From: Candidatus Thorarchaeota archaeon
GTDB taxonomy: Archaea > Asgardarchaeota > Thorarchaeia > Thorarchaeales > Thorarchaeaceae
Assembly (NCBI GenBank): GCA_030612365.1
Contig: JAUWOA010000006.1
Coordinates: 1 to 51,315 of the forward strand
DNA: 51,315 nucleotides
Direction: 5' to 3'
Shown here: positions 16,042 through 23,742 of the stretch, piece after piece
Numbering within the stretch: position 1 is the stretch's first letter
Layout of the letters: the number at the start of each line of letters is the position of its first letter
Notes under the pieces: model-generated
What the model saw: only the letters and a program-made list of their open reading frames with translations
Told to the model about the DNA's origin: nothing
Databases searched by the model: none
Position numbers and translations under genes: made by a program

Positions 16042-16790
16042 AAGAACCTACCGTCATGGATATGTCTGATGGACTGAGAGTTGTAGACTTGTTCTCAGGA
16101 CTAGGTGGGTTCTCTGCTGCCTTTCTCGACAGAGGATGGAAGGTCTATCGGTACGACAATGATCCGCAGTTCGAGAGGATTCCATGCACACTGCTCGTTG
16201 ATGTGATGGACATGAAACCATCCGACCTTCCCGATGCCGATATGATTCTTGCCTCGCCGCCATGTGTCCACTTCTCATGTGCTGCAGCTTGGAGGTATTG
16301 GGAGGATGGAAGACCAAAGCCAGAGGTTCAAGAGTCAGTCAATCTCGTCAATCACGCACTCGCACTCATTGAGGCAAAGGCTCCACGATACTGGGTGCTA
16401 GAGAATCCAGTGGGTCTGTTGCGGAAACTACTCGGTCTGCCAGCAGTAACAACATACTGGGCAGCTTGGGGAATGCCGTATCTGAAGCCTACAGACCTCT
16501 GGGGGATACTCCCTGCCCTTGAGTGGCCGACTCCGAGGAAATGGGAGGACATGGGAAAAACACACGGGAAACATCTTGGTGTGCAAGAGAACGACAGCCA
16601 AGTGACACAGCGTATCATGTCATGGTATCCCAAGAACGAGTCGTTCGCAGCTATTGCTCCGAGAGCGCCGGCATTGAGGGCACTAATTCCGTACAGATTC
16701 TCTGAAGCACTGTGTCTAGCTGCGGAACATGGTGGAGGGCAGATACCACTGACGCAATACATGAGCACAAATGAAGTGAAAGGAGAGTGA
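16038..16790 (+). CDS. C5-cytosine DNA methyltransferase-like protein
   Basis: This 250-residue protein has motif I (VVDLFSGLGGFSAAF), motif IV with the catalytic Cys (ASPPCVHFS) and an ENP motif (VLENPVG) in place of the usual ENV of motif VI. Motif order is normal. The target recognition part is very short, as in small phage enzymes of this kind. It should transfer a methyl group to C5 of cytosine. It overlaps the MT-A70 gene, so the element makes adenine and cytosine modifications from one transcript. Confidence 0.75.
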   Translation: MKEPTVMDMSDGLRVVDLFSGLGGFSAAFLDRGWKVYRYDNDPQFERIPCTLLVDVMDMKPSDLPDADMILASPPCVHFSCAAAWRYWEDGRPKPEVQESVNLVNHALALIEAKAPRYWVLENPVGLLRKLLGLPAVTTYWAAWGMPYLKPTDLWGILPALEWPTPRKWEDMGKTHGKHLGVQENDSQVTQRIMSWYPKNESFAAIAPRAPALRALIPYRFSEALCLAAEHGGGQIPLTQYMSTNEVKGE

Positions 16791-16797
16791 GTCTTAG

Positions 16798-17022
16798 ATG
16801 GTCTACGTCGTTTATAGGTACGATAGGAATGGCAAGCTGAAGGGTGGTCCCTATGCTGTGAGGAGTATCAGGCCGAGCGGTGGCGGGGATCCCATCCAGG
16901 AGTATCTCGGTCCCGCTATAGTTGAACCAGACGGTACGATCATCTCCAAACGGACAGGAGAGATTCTCGGTCGGCTCAAAGGTCATGGTGAAACCTGTAG
17001 TGAAACCATGGAGGTGTCATGA
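16798..17022 (+). CDS. GPY/YLG-motif small protein
   Basis: This 74-residue protein (MVYVVYRYDRNGKLKGGPY, then EYLGPAIVEPDG and GEILGRL) is clearly related to residues 1-47 of the protein encoded at 14727, and carries a short insertion between the two motifs. It lacks the winged helix of that paralogue. Function unknown; the domain could bind nucleic acid. Confidence 0.55.
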   Translation: MVYVVYRYDRNGKLKGGPYAVRSIRPSGGGDPIQEYLGPAIVEPDGTIISKRTGEILGRLKGHGETCSETMEVS

Positions 17023-17226
17023 GTGACACGCAAGGCCGAGCTGTTAATCCCATCTGCTAGGGTTGCCTTGAAAGGTAAGAGGTTCATAAAAGCTCGGAGG
17101 CTAGCAAAAATATTGGAAGTCAGTGCGTCACTTGCTGGGCAATGCCTTTGGAGAATGCCCGAATGGGTCTTGTGGAATAAGCAAGCGCATGGAAACCGGA
17201 CTTGGGAACGGAGGCTATCTGATTGA
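17023..17226 (+). CDS. Small HTH-like protein
   Basis: This 67-residue protein starts at a GTG placed directly after the previous stop. KARRLAKILEVSASLAGQCLWRM resembles a helix-turn-helix, and the rest is basic (GNRTWERRL). It is probably a small DNA-binding protein. The family was not recognised. Confidence 0.45.
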   Translation: MTRKAELLIPSARVALKGKRFIKARRLAKILEVSASLAGQCLWRMPEWVLWNKQAHGNRTWERRLSD

Positions 17227-17507
17227 CTGAAAGACCTGCCACTGATACTGTCATTAGGAGGATCATAGAACGGCGGCTTCGGCTCGGCGGTGGCGACTGC
17301 CAGATTGGTGTCCGCTCTGTGGCAAAGGCTGCTATACACGAGCTCGGGCTTGAGGAGTCTATGAGTGGACGGGCTTTCATGTATGAGAGTGTGGTCCGAA
17401 TAATAGGGGAGTACGACTCCGAACTATGTGTTCTCAGATCAGGGGCTCATTACGAGGATATGGCCCTAGCACCATTGAGCTTGCACATCTATCAAGTGAG
17501 GGGATAG
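17223..17507 (+). CDS. Small hypothetical protein of the element
   Basis: This 94-residue protein has a TTG start overlapping the previous stop. It has an Arg-rich N-terminus (IRRIIERRLRLGGG) and a helical middle (VRSVAKAAIHELGLEESMSG). The family was not recognised. Its tight packing in the operon is the main support for its being a gene. Confidence 0.45.
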   Translation: MTERPATDTVIRRIIERRLRLGGGDCQIGVRSVAKAAIHELGLEESMSGRAFMYESVVRIIGEYDSELCVLRSGAHYEDMALAPLSLHIYQVRG

Positions 17508-17509
17508 AC

Positions 17510-19465
17510 TTGAATTCAATAGATGAACGAATGAGATCAGTGGAAGAGAGCATCGCTCTCTCAGAGAGGGCAATTGCCCAGCTTCAGCAAGACTTGAGAG
17601 AAAAAGAAGAACGACTCAGACAGGCGTTTGCAGAGGCCATGCAGTACATTGAATCGAGCACTATTGACCTGGACGAGTTGGATTCGTTCATTAGTGAGTG
17701 GACCAAGCGGCCCTATGCGATCATTCCCCGGAAGGAACGAGAGTGGCTTCTCATAGTGCCCAAGTGCTTCAAGCTGCACTTCGGCTGGTTCGAGCGTGAG
17801 GAGGGTGCCTACAACGTCTTTGTCGTCAACCCCTATTTTGATTTGATTCAACCGATCCCTCCGCAGCTCAAGGAGGAACTGGACCTCTCGAGACCGTTCG
17901 ACGGGATCCTAGTCGACCAGGGCAGGCTGATCATCAAGCGTCCCGACAGGGACCCTATCAAGAAGGTCCAAAAACACTATCAGAGGTATCTGGCACAGAA
18001 ACCGATTGATGACCGTACTCTGAGAGTGAAGAAGGGTCAAGAATTCAATCTGATAGCTGCTCTCATTCGAGATGGGATCCTTCCATTCGTACCCAGGCCC
18101 GTTGTTCATGAGGATATCCAAGACCGACACTGCAGGTTCACTCTCAGGGATTATCAACAGCGCGACTTCGATAGGTTCCTGGAGCTCGGTGCCTGTGGCA
18201 TTTTCTATCCGATGGGTATGGGAAAGACTGTCATGGGTCTTGAGGCTATGTGCCAGCTCAAGGGACGGAAGCTTGTCCTTGTGCCCTCAGTGATGCTCAG
18301 AGAACAGTGGCTCGAGAACATTCGCGAAAACACTGACCTGAAACCGGATGAGTACCTGGTCCAGGTGTATCACAAGAACTACGTTCCGAAGCTCATGAGA
18401 GAGGAGTGGACCTTGGTGATTTATGACGAATGCCACAGACTGCCTGCGAACACATTCCTCCAGCTCTCCACTCTTCACACTAAGTACAGACTCAATCTGA
18501 CTGCTACTCCCTTCCGTGAGGATGGAAGGATTGACCTAGTCTGGGCGTTGAGTGGAATGCCGCTCGGTGTCAACTGGACGTACTTCCTGGAGAGAGGTCT
18601 CATCATTCAGCCTGAGATTGTGGTCTTCATTGAGAGCGATATCAAGGCAAAGACTGAGCGTTGTGACGAACTCCTGGCTCGAGAGGGAAAGACGATTATT
18701 TTCTGTGATTCATTAGACCTTGGTCGCAGACTCTCGAAGAGATATCAGATCCCTTTTATCCATGGCAGCACTCCTGCAAAGGATCGCATGGTCACAATCC
18801 GCAAGTCAGAACAGGTAATAGTGAGCCGTGTGGGGGATATGGGGATCTCAGTCTCAGACCTGGAGCGTGTTATCGAGTTCGACTTCCTCTATGGTTCCAG
18901 GTCGCAGGAGATGCAGCGCATGGGCAGGCTGTTTCATGGTGCCTACAAGGGAGAACACAATGTTCTCATGACTGTCGAGCAGTACATCAAGCACAGAAAG
19001 CGACTCTATGGAGTCTATGAAAAGGGCTTCAAGGTGAATATTGTCCGTGGCCCTGGAGTTCCTGCCGACCTCTCTATACATGACAGAGGACGCGCTCGTT
19101 CTGTGAAAGTTCAGGACTTGAGACCGTTCGCACGTCAGGCAGCTCGAGAGAAGTCTCCTTCAAGAAAGGTTCAGTTTCCTGCAGAGGACACAAGCCAGTT
19201 TCCGCCTCTTGACGAGCGACGAGATCTCGACAGAGAACTCATCCTTGAGATTCTGGGTTCGGACTATGTTGTGAACCAGGGCGGTGTCGAGATTAAGACA
19301 ATCAGGGCAATCCTCGACCACAATCACATCAAGTACAGGGCATGGTATACGATCCGTGACCTGGTCAAGAGGATGTACGATGCCTACGACATTGCGGGAC
19401 GGACGATTGGAAGGTCACGCATCTACTTCTTGCCTCCGAGCAAGACTCAGGAGGCCGAGAGATGA
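17510..19465 (+). CDS. XPB-like superfamily 2 helicase with N-terminal coiled coil
   Basis: The TTG at 17510, shortly after GAGGGG, is chosen because the previous gene ends at 17507; an ATG at 17531 is also possible. Residues about 5-45 form a coiled coil (ALSERAIAQLQQDLREKEER). The helicase core has LRDYQQRDFDRF (Q-like motif), MGMGKT (motif I, about residue 235), YDECH (motif II, about 305), LTATPF (motif III, about 330) and QRMGRLFH (motif VI, about 468), and resembles XPB/Rad25-type translocases. It would move on DNA using ATP. Its role in the element may be replication, repair or transcription control. Confidence 0.75.
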   Translation: MNSIDERMRSVEESIALSERAIAQLQQDLREKEERLRQAFAEAMQYIESSTIDLDELDSFISEWTKRPYAIIPRKEREWLLIVPKCFKLHFGWFEREEGAYNVFVVNPYFDLIQPIPPQLKEELDLSRPFDGILVDQGRLIIKRPDRDPIKKVQKHYQRYLAQKPIDDRTLRVKKGQEFNLIAALIRDGILPFVPRPVVHEDIQDRHCRFTLRDYQQRDFDRFLELGACGIFYPMGMGKTVMGLEAMCQLKGRKLVLVPSVMLREQWLENIRENTDLKPDEYLVQVYHKNYVPKLMREEWTLVIYDECHRLPANTFLQLSTLHTKYRLNLTATPFREDGRIDLVWALSGMPLGVNWTYFLERGLIIQPEIVVFIESDIKAKTERCDELLAREGKTIIFCDSLDLGRRLSKRYQIPFIHGSTPAKDRMVTIRKSEQVIVSRVGDMGISVSDLERVIEFDFLYGSRSQEMQRMGRLFHGAYKGEHNVLMTVEQYIKHRKRLYGVYEKGFKVNIVRGPGVPADLSIHDRGRARSVKVQDLRPFARQAAREKSPSRKVQFPAEDTSQFPPLDERRDLDRELILEILGSDYVVNQGGVEIKTIRAILDHNHIKYRAWYTIRDLVKRMYDAYDIAGRTIGRSRIYFLPPSKTQEAER

Positions 19466-19866
19466 CAGTCAAACCCTATATTCTAGCTCTGCTCGAAGGC
19501 GATCCCATTAGGGGCAAGACCAAGGTTGTGCACCAATTGTTCTTGATTGCGAAGGATATAGTCAAAGAGAAGACCGATTTCAAATTCTTTCCCTATCAGT
19601 TCGGTCCTTATTCTACTGTAGTCGCACAAGAATTTAATTCTCTGATTGATCAGGGTCATGTGAAACACTCCAAGTCTGGTAATACTTTCATTTTCGAACT
19701 GACCGACTCAGGAAGAGAGCTTGTAAGACAACAAGACTTGGATATACAGATTGTGGAGAAGATTCAATCCTTGAAAGAGGCGACTGCAAATCACCGAGTC
19801 AAAGACATGCTTGATATCATTTGGGCCAAGTATCCCGAATATTTGGTAAATGCAAGGATATTCTGA
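19462..19866 (+). CDS. Winged-helix-like protein with FGPYS motif
   Basis: This 134-residue protein overlaps the helicase stop (ATGA). The pattern KVVHQLFLIAKDI, FFPYQFGPYS, then LIDQGHVKHSK and FELTDSGRELV resembles small winged-helix proteins such as YwgA-like or Panacea/SocA-like families (Y/F-G-P-Y/V after a long helix). Some of these are antitoxins or phage-linked. It is the last gene before attR. The family assignment is tentative. Confidence 0.5.
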   Translation: MTVKPYILALLEGDPIRGKTKVVHQLFLIAKDIVKEKTDFKFFPYQFGPYSTVVAQEFNSLIDQGHVKHSKSGNTFIFELTDSGRELVRQQDLDIQIVEKIQSLKEATANHRVKDMLDIIWAKYPEYLVNARIF

Positions 19867-19907
19867 TAATCTTAAAGACTTCCCTAGTCATTGCTTATTT
19901 GTCCGGT

Positions 19908-19921
19908 TGTGAGTGATAACC
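19908..19921. repeat. attR: 14-bp direct repeat at the right end of the element
   Basis: TGTGAGTGATAACC is identical to 7866-7879. It is followed at once by the second half of the interrupted GNAT gene in the reading frame of the first half. Confidence 0.85.
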
Positions 19922-20095
19922 ACGAATGACAATCTTGATGCACTACGCTTCTACCAAAGGCGGGGCTTTACAATCACTAACGTTCACACTGATGCTCTGA
20001 AAGAGTCACGCAGACTGAAGCCGGAAATTCCAAAAACAGGGCTCTACGATATCCCCATGCGCGACGAAATCGAGCTGGAAAAGAACCTTCGCTGA
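19913..20095 (+). pseudogene. GNAT acetyltransferase, 3' half
   Basis: From the GTG within attR the frame reads VITTNDNLDALRFYQRRGF and ends with LEKNLR. This is the C-terminal part of a GNAT domain (T-T-N-D-N and F-Y-Q-R-R-G-F are typical of this family). It has no own N-terminal half and continues the frame of 7568-7870. The two halves meet across the 14-bp repeat. Confidence 0.8.
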
Positions 20096-20102
20096 AATAC
20101 TG

Positions 20103-20399
20103 TTACCTAAAGGGCCCGATTCTCATTGCCCAGACAGCATCTTTTGAGAATCCCCCAGGCAAGATCAATGCAATAAGACCCATCAAGACTAGGAGAACAC
20201 CAAGAAGCAAAGCAAGAATCACATAGCCTCCGTAGTTTGACACAATGATTGCCGAACCCGTATAGGCAGCAACTAGCACCACGCTAAGACCAAGAACGAT
20301 GCCACCGACAACAATGGCGATTCCCGAAATGAAAAGAATGCGACCTACGCGCTTCAGCCTTGGCCGAGCTGGTGAACCTGTGTCTGTTTCTTCTTCCAT
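20103..20399 (-). CDS. Small membrane protein
   Basis: This 98-residue protein has a polar N-terminus and two hydrophobic helices (about 22-48 and 58-82), so it is an integral membrane protein. The family was not recognised and no function is assigned. It ends just after the 3' half of the GNAT gene, on the other strand. Confidence 0.6.
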   Translation of the reverse strand: MEEETDTGSPARPRLKRVGRILFISGIAIVVGGIVLGLSVVLVAAYTGSAIIVSNYGGYVILALLLGVLLVLMGLIALILPGGFSKDAVWAMRIGPFR

Positions 20400-20521
20400 T
20401 TATTTCCCCTCGTGTACTATCTTAGCCCCTACCGAGATAAAGATTGAGTTCTAGTGAAGGCAGGTTACAGCATCTTTAATACAGGTCAGGAACAATATTT
20501 CAGACACTCGGAGGAGTAGAC

Positions 20522-20668
20522 ATGCCTGAAAAGGAAGACGATGAAATTGTTGATTCTCAGAAGCTCTCGAGCCGTGATAAGAAGGAACTCAAAGAAGGCC
20601 TGTGCGTGAATTGCGCGATTTTTGCGTTCATATTCATGTTTGCAGCAATGATTGCGCTCGTCCTCTAG
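20522..20668 (+). CDS. Short single-helix membrane protein (48 residues)
   Basis: The ATG at 20522 begins MPEKEDDEIVDSQKLSS. A charged N-terminal half is followed by one membrane helix (CAIFAFIFMFAAMIALVL) and a TAG at 20666. GGAGGAG lies shortly before the ATG. The charged-head plus single-helix plan and the ribosome binding site support a real small gene, although it is shorter than most gene finders accept. Function unknown. Confidence 0.55.
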   Translation: MPEKEDDEIVDSQKLSSRDKKELKEGLCVNCAIFAFIFMFAAMIALVL

Positions 20669-20687
20669 AAAACGGAGAAGCACTGGT

Positions 20688-21059
20688 GTGACGTTTCTAA
20701 TCGACCCTCCACTGCTGATAATATTCGGTTATGTGTCCTTCATCATAGGAAACGCTCTGAAACACAAGACGCAGCTTCCGATATCGAAAGCTTTGGTTAT
20801 ATTCAGCCTCTGTACCATAATATTCACGAGCAGTTCTCTTTACCTCAATATGGGGTATGTTGATTTCTTCTGGCTGCCATTTGTGCCTGCTGTGGCGTCC
20901 GGCAAAGACCTCATGATAAACTCAGGCATCTTTTCGTTCGAATCCACAAACACAGCAGGACTCATTGATGCGCTTGCATTCCTACAGATAGCGATCTATC
21001 CGATTTGGATCTATCTTGGAGTGAAACTCTACCGTTACAGACATACTGAGCGTATCTGA
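20688..21059 (+). CDS. Membrane protein, about 123 residues
   Basis: The GTG at 20688 is chosen because GGAGAAG lies upstream and the protein then begins MTFLIDPPLLIIFGYVSF. About three to four hydrophobic helices follow, ending GVKLYRYRHTERI. It lies directly behind the short membrane protein at 20522, so the two may be one transcript. The family was not recognised. Confidence 0.55.
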   Translation: MTFLIDPPLLIIFGYVSFIIGNALKHKTQLPISKALVIFSLCTIIFTSSSLYLNMGYVDFFWLPFVPAVASGKDLMINSGIFSFESTNTAGLIDALAFLQIAIYPIWIYLGVKLYRYRHTERI

Positions 21060-21070
21060 CAGAGGCTCAG

Positions 21071-21100
21071 AAAAAAGGGGGTGTGGGACCCAAAGGGCCC
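21071..21100 (-). terminator. Intrinsic terminator for the leftward membrane protein gene
   Basis: On the minus strand a hairpin (GGGCCC, TTT loop, GGGTCCC with one bulged base; plus-strand 21085-21100) is followed by a run of six T (plus-strand A run 21071-21076). It lies just behind the stop of the gene at 21111 and between convergent genes. Confidence 0.6.
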
Positions 21101-21110
21101 CAAGCTGATT

Positions 21111-22511
21111 CTAATCTTCTTCCTCCTCGTCGTCACCAAGTCGCTTTCCTGGCTTGAAGCGAGATGTCTTCCTGTCAACGGAAAGCCGCCCTGGTTGCTC
21201 TCCCGAGAGGTCATGTCCAGGCTTGCCCTTCGAAATACCCTCAGCCCGCTCACTCGGCCATGACTCACCAGGAGCTGGAGCCCGCTCGGCTATCTCCTCA
21301 TCTACTTCTCCGGCCTCGAAAGTTTCACCCTCCTCCTTGGCTCTGTCGATTATGCGATCAACTCGTTGTACGCGCAAGTAGTACAGACTTGTAAAAATCG
21401 CAACCAATGGGAAAGCTATGAGTTTTGCAATGTCCTTGAATAGGAATGCAGCATCGGAATCTGCTATGAGTTCGGTTTGGAACCAGCCGGCCAGAATCGA
21501 GGTCGGTGCAGCAGTGGACACAGATATGATACTGTCAACGAAGAAGAAACCACTAGCCAAGAAAAACGTGAGTAGCGGCCCAAGATCCCGCAGACGAGAT
21601 CGCGACTCCTCCACGGCTTCGGTCACAGTTCTACCAATGCCACTCATCGCGTAGGCCAGAAAGAAGAGGGACATGCCTATGTCTACCGGGGTCAGTCCAG
21701 AGGCGCCGGTCCTACGAATCACATTAACCAGGAAGTACCCCGAGTACAATGCAATGAATACAGTCAACAGAGCCACATTTAGAGCTGCACCCTTCTTGGC
21801 GTATTTGAGAAAAGCGAAGATGGAGATCAACGCAAACAGTCCTAACATGCCAAAGGCAAGGTAGAGATACGGCAAGTGGGTATTGATATTTATTAGATAA
21901 TCAGGAAAGGTGGCTCCAACAGCGTCGCCCAACCCGAAGTAGTTGCCTGGTAAGAGAACCAAAGCGAATATCGCTTCAGCTGCTATTATGACAAGTCCAA
22001 TCACGAGTATAATGAAGCTACCAATGGTTATCCCCCAACCGCCCTTCTTTGGCTCTGCAATAGTGGCAATCCTCAAACTGGTTCTAGATGATAGATACGC
22101 TTGGAACGCAATCCAGCCAACCCAACAGAACATGGCAAAGAAGATCATGGGACTGTTACCGAAGAGCCTGGCCATGAACACTGAGATTGCAAAGGATATC
22201 GCAAACCATGAGATGCCTATCATCTCGTTCCACCTGCCGCGACCCCTGCGTTTTATCCACAGTTTGTCCAACCCAAGTCCGGTGAGTATCGTACCAATCA
22301 TGAAGTAGATAGTGCCAGTGGCGCCTGTGTAGGCAAAGAAGTTCACCAAAAGTTCCTCGGTGGGTGTACCTACAAATTGCGTCATCAACCATGATACGAA
22401 TAGACCCAAGAATGTGGTGGCAACGAAAATGGTTACATATGCAACAAATCGCTTGGTCTTGAAGAAGACCCCTAGTCCAGAAAACATATCGCTTAGAATC
22501 GGGATTCCCAA
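21111..22511 (-). CDS. Polytopic membrane protein, 466 residues
   Basis: The TTG start at 22511 is supported by an AGGGAGG a few bases upstream. Around ten or more hydrophobic helices fill residues 15-370. The last 80 residues are hydrophilic and acidic or mixed-charge (RAKEEGETFEAGEVDEEIAERA, ending DDEEEED), probably a cytoplasmic tail. The family was not recognised; a transporter or receptor is possible. Confidence 0.65.
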   Translation of the reverse strand: MGIPILSDMFSGLGVFFKTKRFVAYVTIFVATTFLGLFVSWLMTQFVGTPTEELLVNFFAYTGATGTIYFMIGTILTGLGLDKLWIKRRGRGRWNEMIGISWFAISFAISVFMARLFGNSPMIFFAMFCWVGWIAFQAYLSSRTSLRIATIAEPKKGGWGITIGSFIILVIGLVIIAAEAIFALVLLPGNYFGLGDAVGATFPDYLININTHLPYLYLAFGMLGLFALISIFAFLKYAKKGAALNVALLTVFIALYSGYFLVNVIRRTGASGLTPVDIGMSLFFLAYAMSGIGRTVTEAVEESRSRLRDLGPLLTFFLASGFFFVDSIISVSTAAPTSILAGWFQTELIADSDAAFLFKDIAKLIAFPLVAIFTSLYYLRVQRVDRIIDRAKEEGETFEAGEVDEEIAERAPAPGESWPSERAEGISKGKPGHDLSGEQPGRLSVDRKTSRFKPGKRLGDDEEEED

Positions 22512-22672
22512 AGCAGAAACCTCCCTTACGCTGTTCTTTCTAGGTCAACCTATGGTTTTAAGCTTTGCATTGACAAAGAGAGAATATCGAAAGAAATCCT
22601 ACCGCCGACAATACTTGCGCACCTCGCTGACCTTAATAGACTTCAAGCGAATGTTAGATACAGTGGTCATGT

Positions 22673-22742
22673 AGCTGGTAGGGCCTAGTTCTGCAAAATG
22701 CCCTCGATACAAACTCCCCCTCCTACCATAGCCCTGCCAGCT
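22673..22742. repeat. Large inverted repeat behind the gene at 22756
   Basis: AGCTGGTAGGGC (22673-22684) pairs with GCCCTGCCAGCT (22731-22742), giving a 12-bp stem with one G-T pair and a 46-base loop. It sits directly downstream of the minus-strand gene ending at 22756. It may be a 3' RNA structure or terminator, but there is no clear T run. No tRNA features were seen in it. Confidence 0.45.
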
Positions 22743-22755
22743 CTGGCCACACCTT

Positions 22756-23613
22756 TTACACTTCTTCGAACTCTTCAGTTTTGAGTGTCAGCTTTCTAGG
22801 ATTTGCTAGTAGGCTAATCTCATGCCTGTGTTGCAGTGGAATGTCCGTTCCTTTCTGCCATTTTTTGATACCTTTCTCCAGCCGCTTGAATATCTCACCG
22901 CGGTAAGCTATCACAACGGAAAAGCATTGCAGAATCCTGCAGAACCATTCGTTCTCAGCCAGAACAGAGTCCTTCACCTTTACAACGAACTCCCCGCCGA
23001 TGTCACCCCACTTGCTATCGATCTCTGCCACAGTCTTGCCGCTGGCTAGACGCACGACCTTGAAATCATCGCCCATGGTTGCGCGCTTGCCTTCGATTCT
23101 AAAGACTTCGAACGTTTTGTTTGGCCCAAGGATGTAGAACGCGTAGTTCTCAGTGGCCATGGCACCGCGTCGAACTTGCCTGATGTAGGTGACGACTTCA
23201 GTTTCTCTTGAAACCACAGCGAATGCTAGCATTGGCTTATCAGAAACATAGCTATTCGTGTACTCATCTGCCACCATCTCTTCGATTGTTGCAACCCACG
23301 AACCGCGGGCTGTGAAAAGCTTCAAGACAAGACGACGCAACAGCTCATCTTCCTGTTCGTGCCATACTGATTTCCGTAGGATAATGAACCCAATCCGCTC
23401 CATCTTGGATAGCTTCTTCTCGCCACGCTTCGTCTTTGCTTCCTTTATCTTCCCGATTATGTCAGCGTCCCTGGTGAACTGGCGGCTCTTAGCTCTCCAG
23501 ACTTCATACTGGCGTATTCCGACCTCTTCACCATGAAATCCTGTACTGTAGAGATCCTGTGACAGAATTCGGAACACAGGACCAACCTTTCGATCATCTT
23601 CATTCTTTGGCAC
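22756..23613 (-). CDS. Hypothetical protein, possible LURP/scramblase-like beta-barrel domain
   Basis: This 285-residue protein has no signal peptide. Residues about 150-235 (YILGPNKTFEVFRIEG, GKTVAEIDSKWGDIGGEFVVKVKD, then CFSVVIAYRGE) resemble the strand pattern of LURP-one/phospholipid scramblase-like folds, where G-x-V-x-x-I-x-x-K-W is typical. This is a weak match by eye. The N-terminal half is basic. The start is a GTG close to the divergent gene on the other strand. Confidence 0.5.
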   Translation of the reverse strand: MPKNEDDRKVGPVFRILSQDLYSTGFHGEEVGIRQYEVWRAKSRQFTRDADIIGKIKEAKTKRGEKKLSKMERIGFIILRKSVWHEQEDELLRRLVLKLFTARGSWVATIEEMVADEYTNSYVSDKPMLAFAVVSRETEVVTYIRQVRRGAMATENYAFYILGPNKTFEVFRIEGKRATMGDDFKVVRLASGKTVAEIDSKWGDIGGEFVVKVKDSVLAENEWFCRILQCFSVVIAYRGEIFKRLEKGIKKWQKGTDIPLQHRHEISLLANPRKLTLKTEEFEEV

Positions 23614-23742
23614 GGTTATTTTCCCTCTATTGGTTCAATTACAATGACTAGCAAGAAGTCACATAAAAAGTCATCATTTGGGGGAAATGCTTTTGAGGCA
23701 GTCTGCATTTTAGGCATTTCATCGTGGGATGTGAGCAATCAA

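Larger units (their letters stand above)
7866..19921. mobile_element. Integrated mobile element of about 12.04 kb inside a GNAT gene
   Basis: The element is bounded by identical 14-bp repeats and splits a GNAT acetyltransferase gene in one reading frame. A tyrosine recombinase lies just inside the left end. Inside are a long non-coding control region (9822-11360), one leftward gene and a rightward operon from 11832 to 19866 whose genes mostly overlap. Recognisable functions are integration, regulation (ribbon-helix-helix), nucleic-acid ATPases (AAA+ type and XPB-like) and DNA methylation (adenine and cytosine). No capsid, portal, terminase or conjugation gene was recognised. A plasmid-like integrative element is the best reading; a virus with unrecognised structural genes is possible. 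Confidence 0.85.

Noticed and set aside
7866-19921. Complete provirus
   Set aside because: No capsid, portal, packaging or tail gene could be recognised, although unknown structural genes cannot be excluded.
22673-22742. tRNA gene in the inverted repeat
   Set aside because: There is no T-loop GTTCGA-type sequence, no D-loop pattern and no anticodon stem of the right size.
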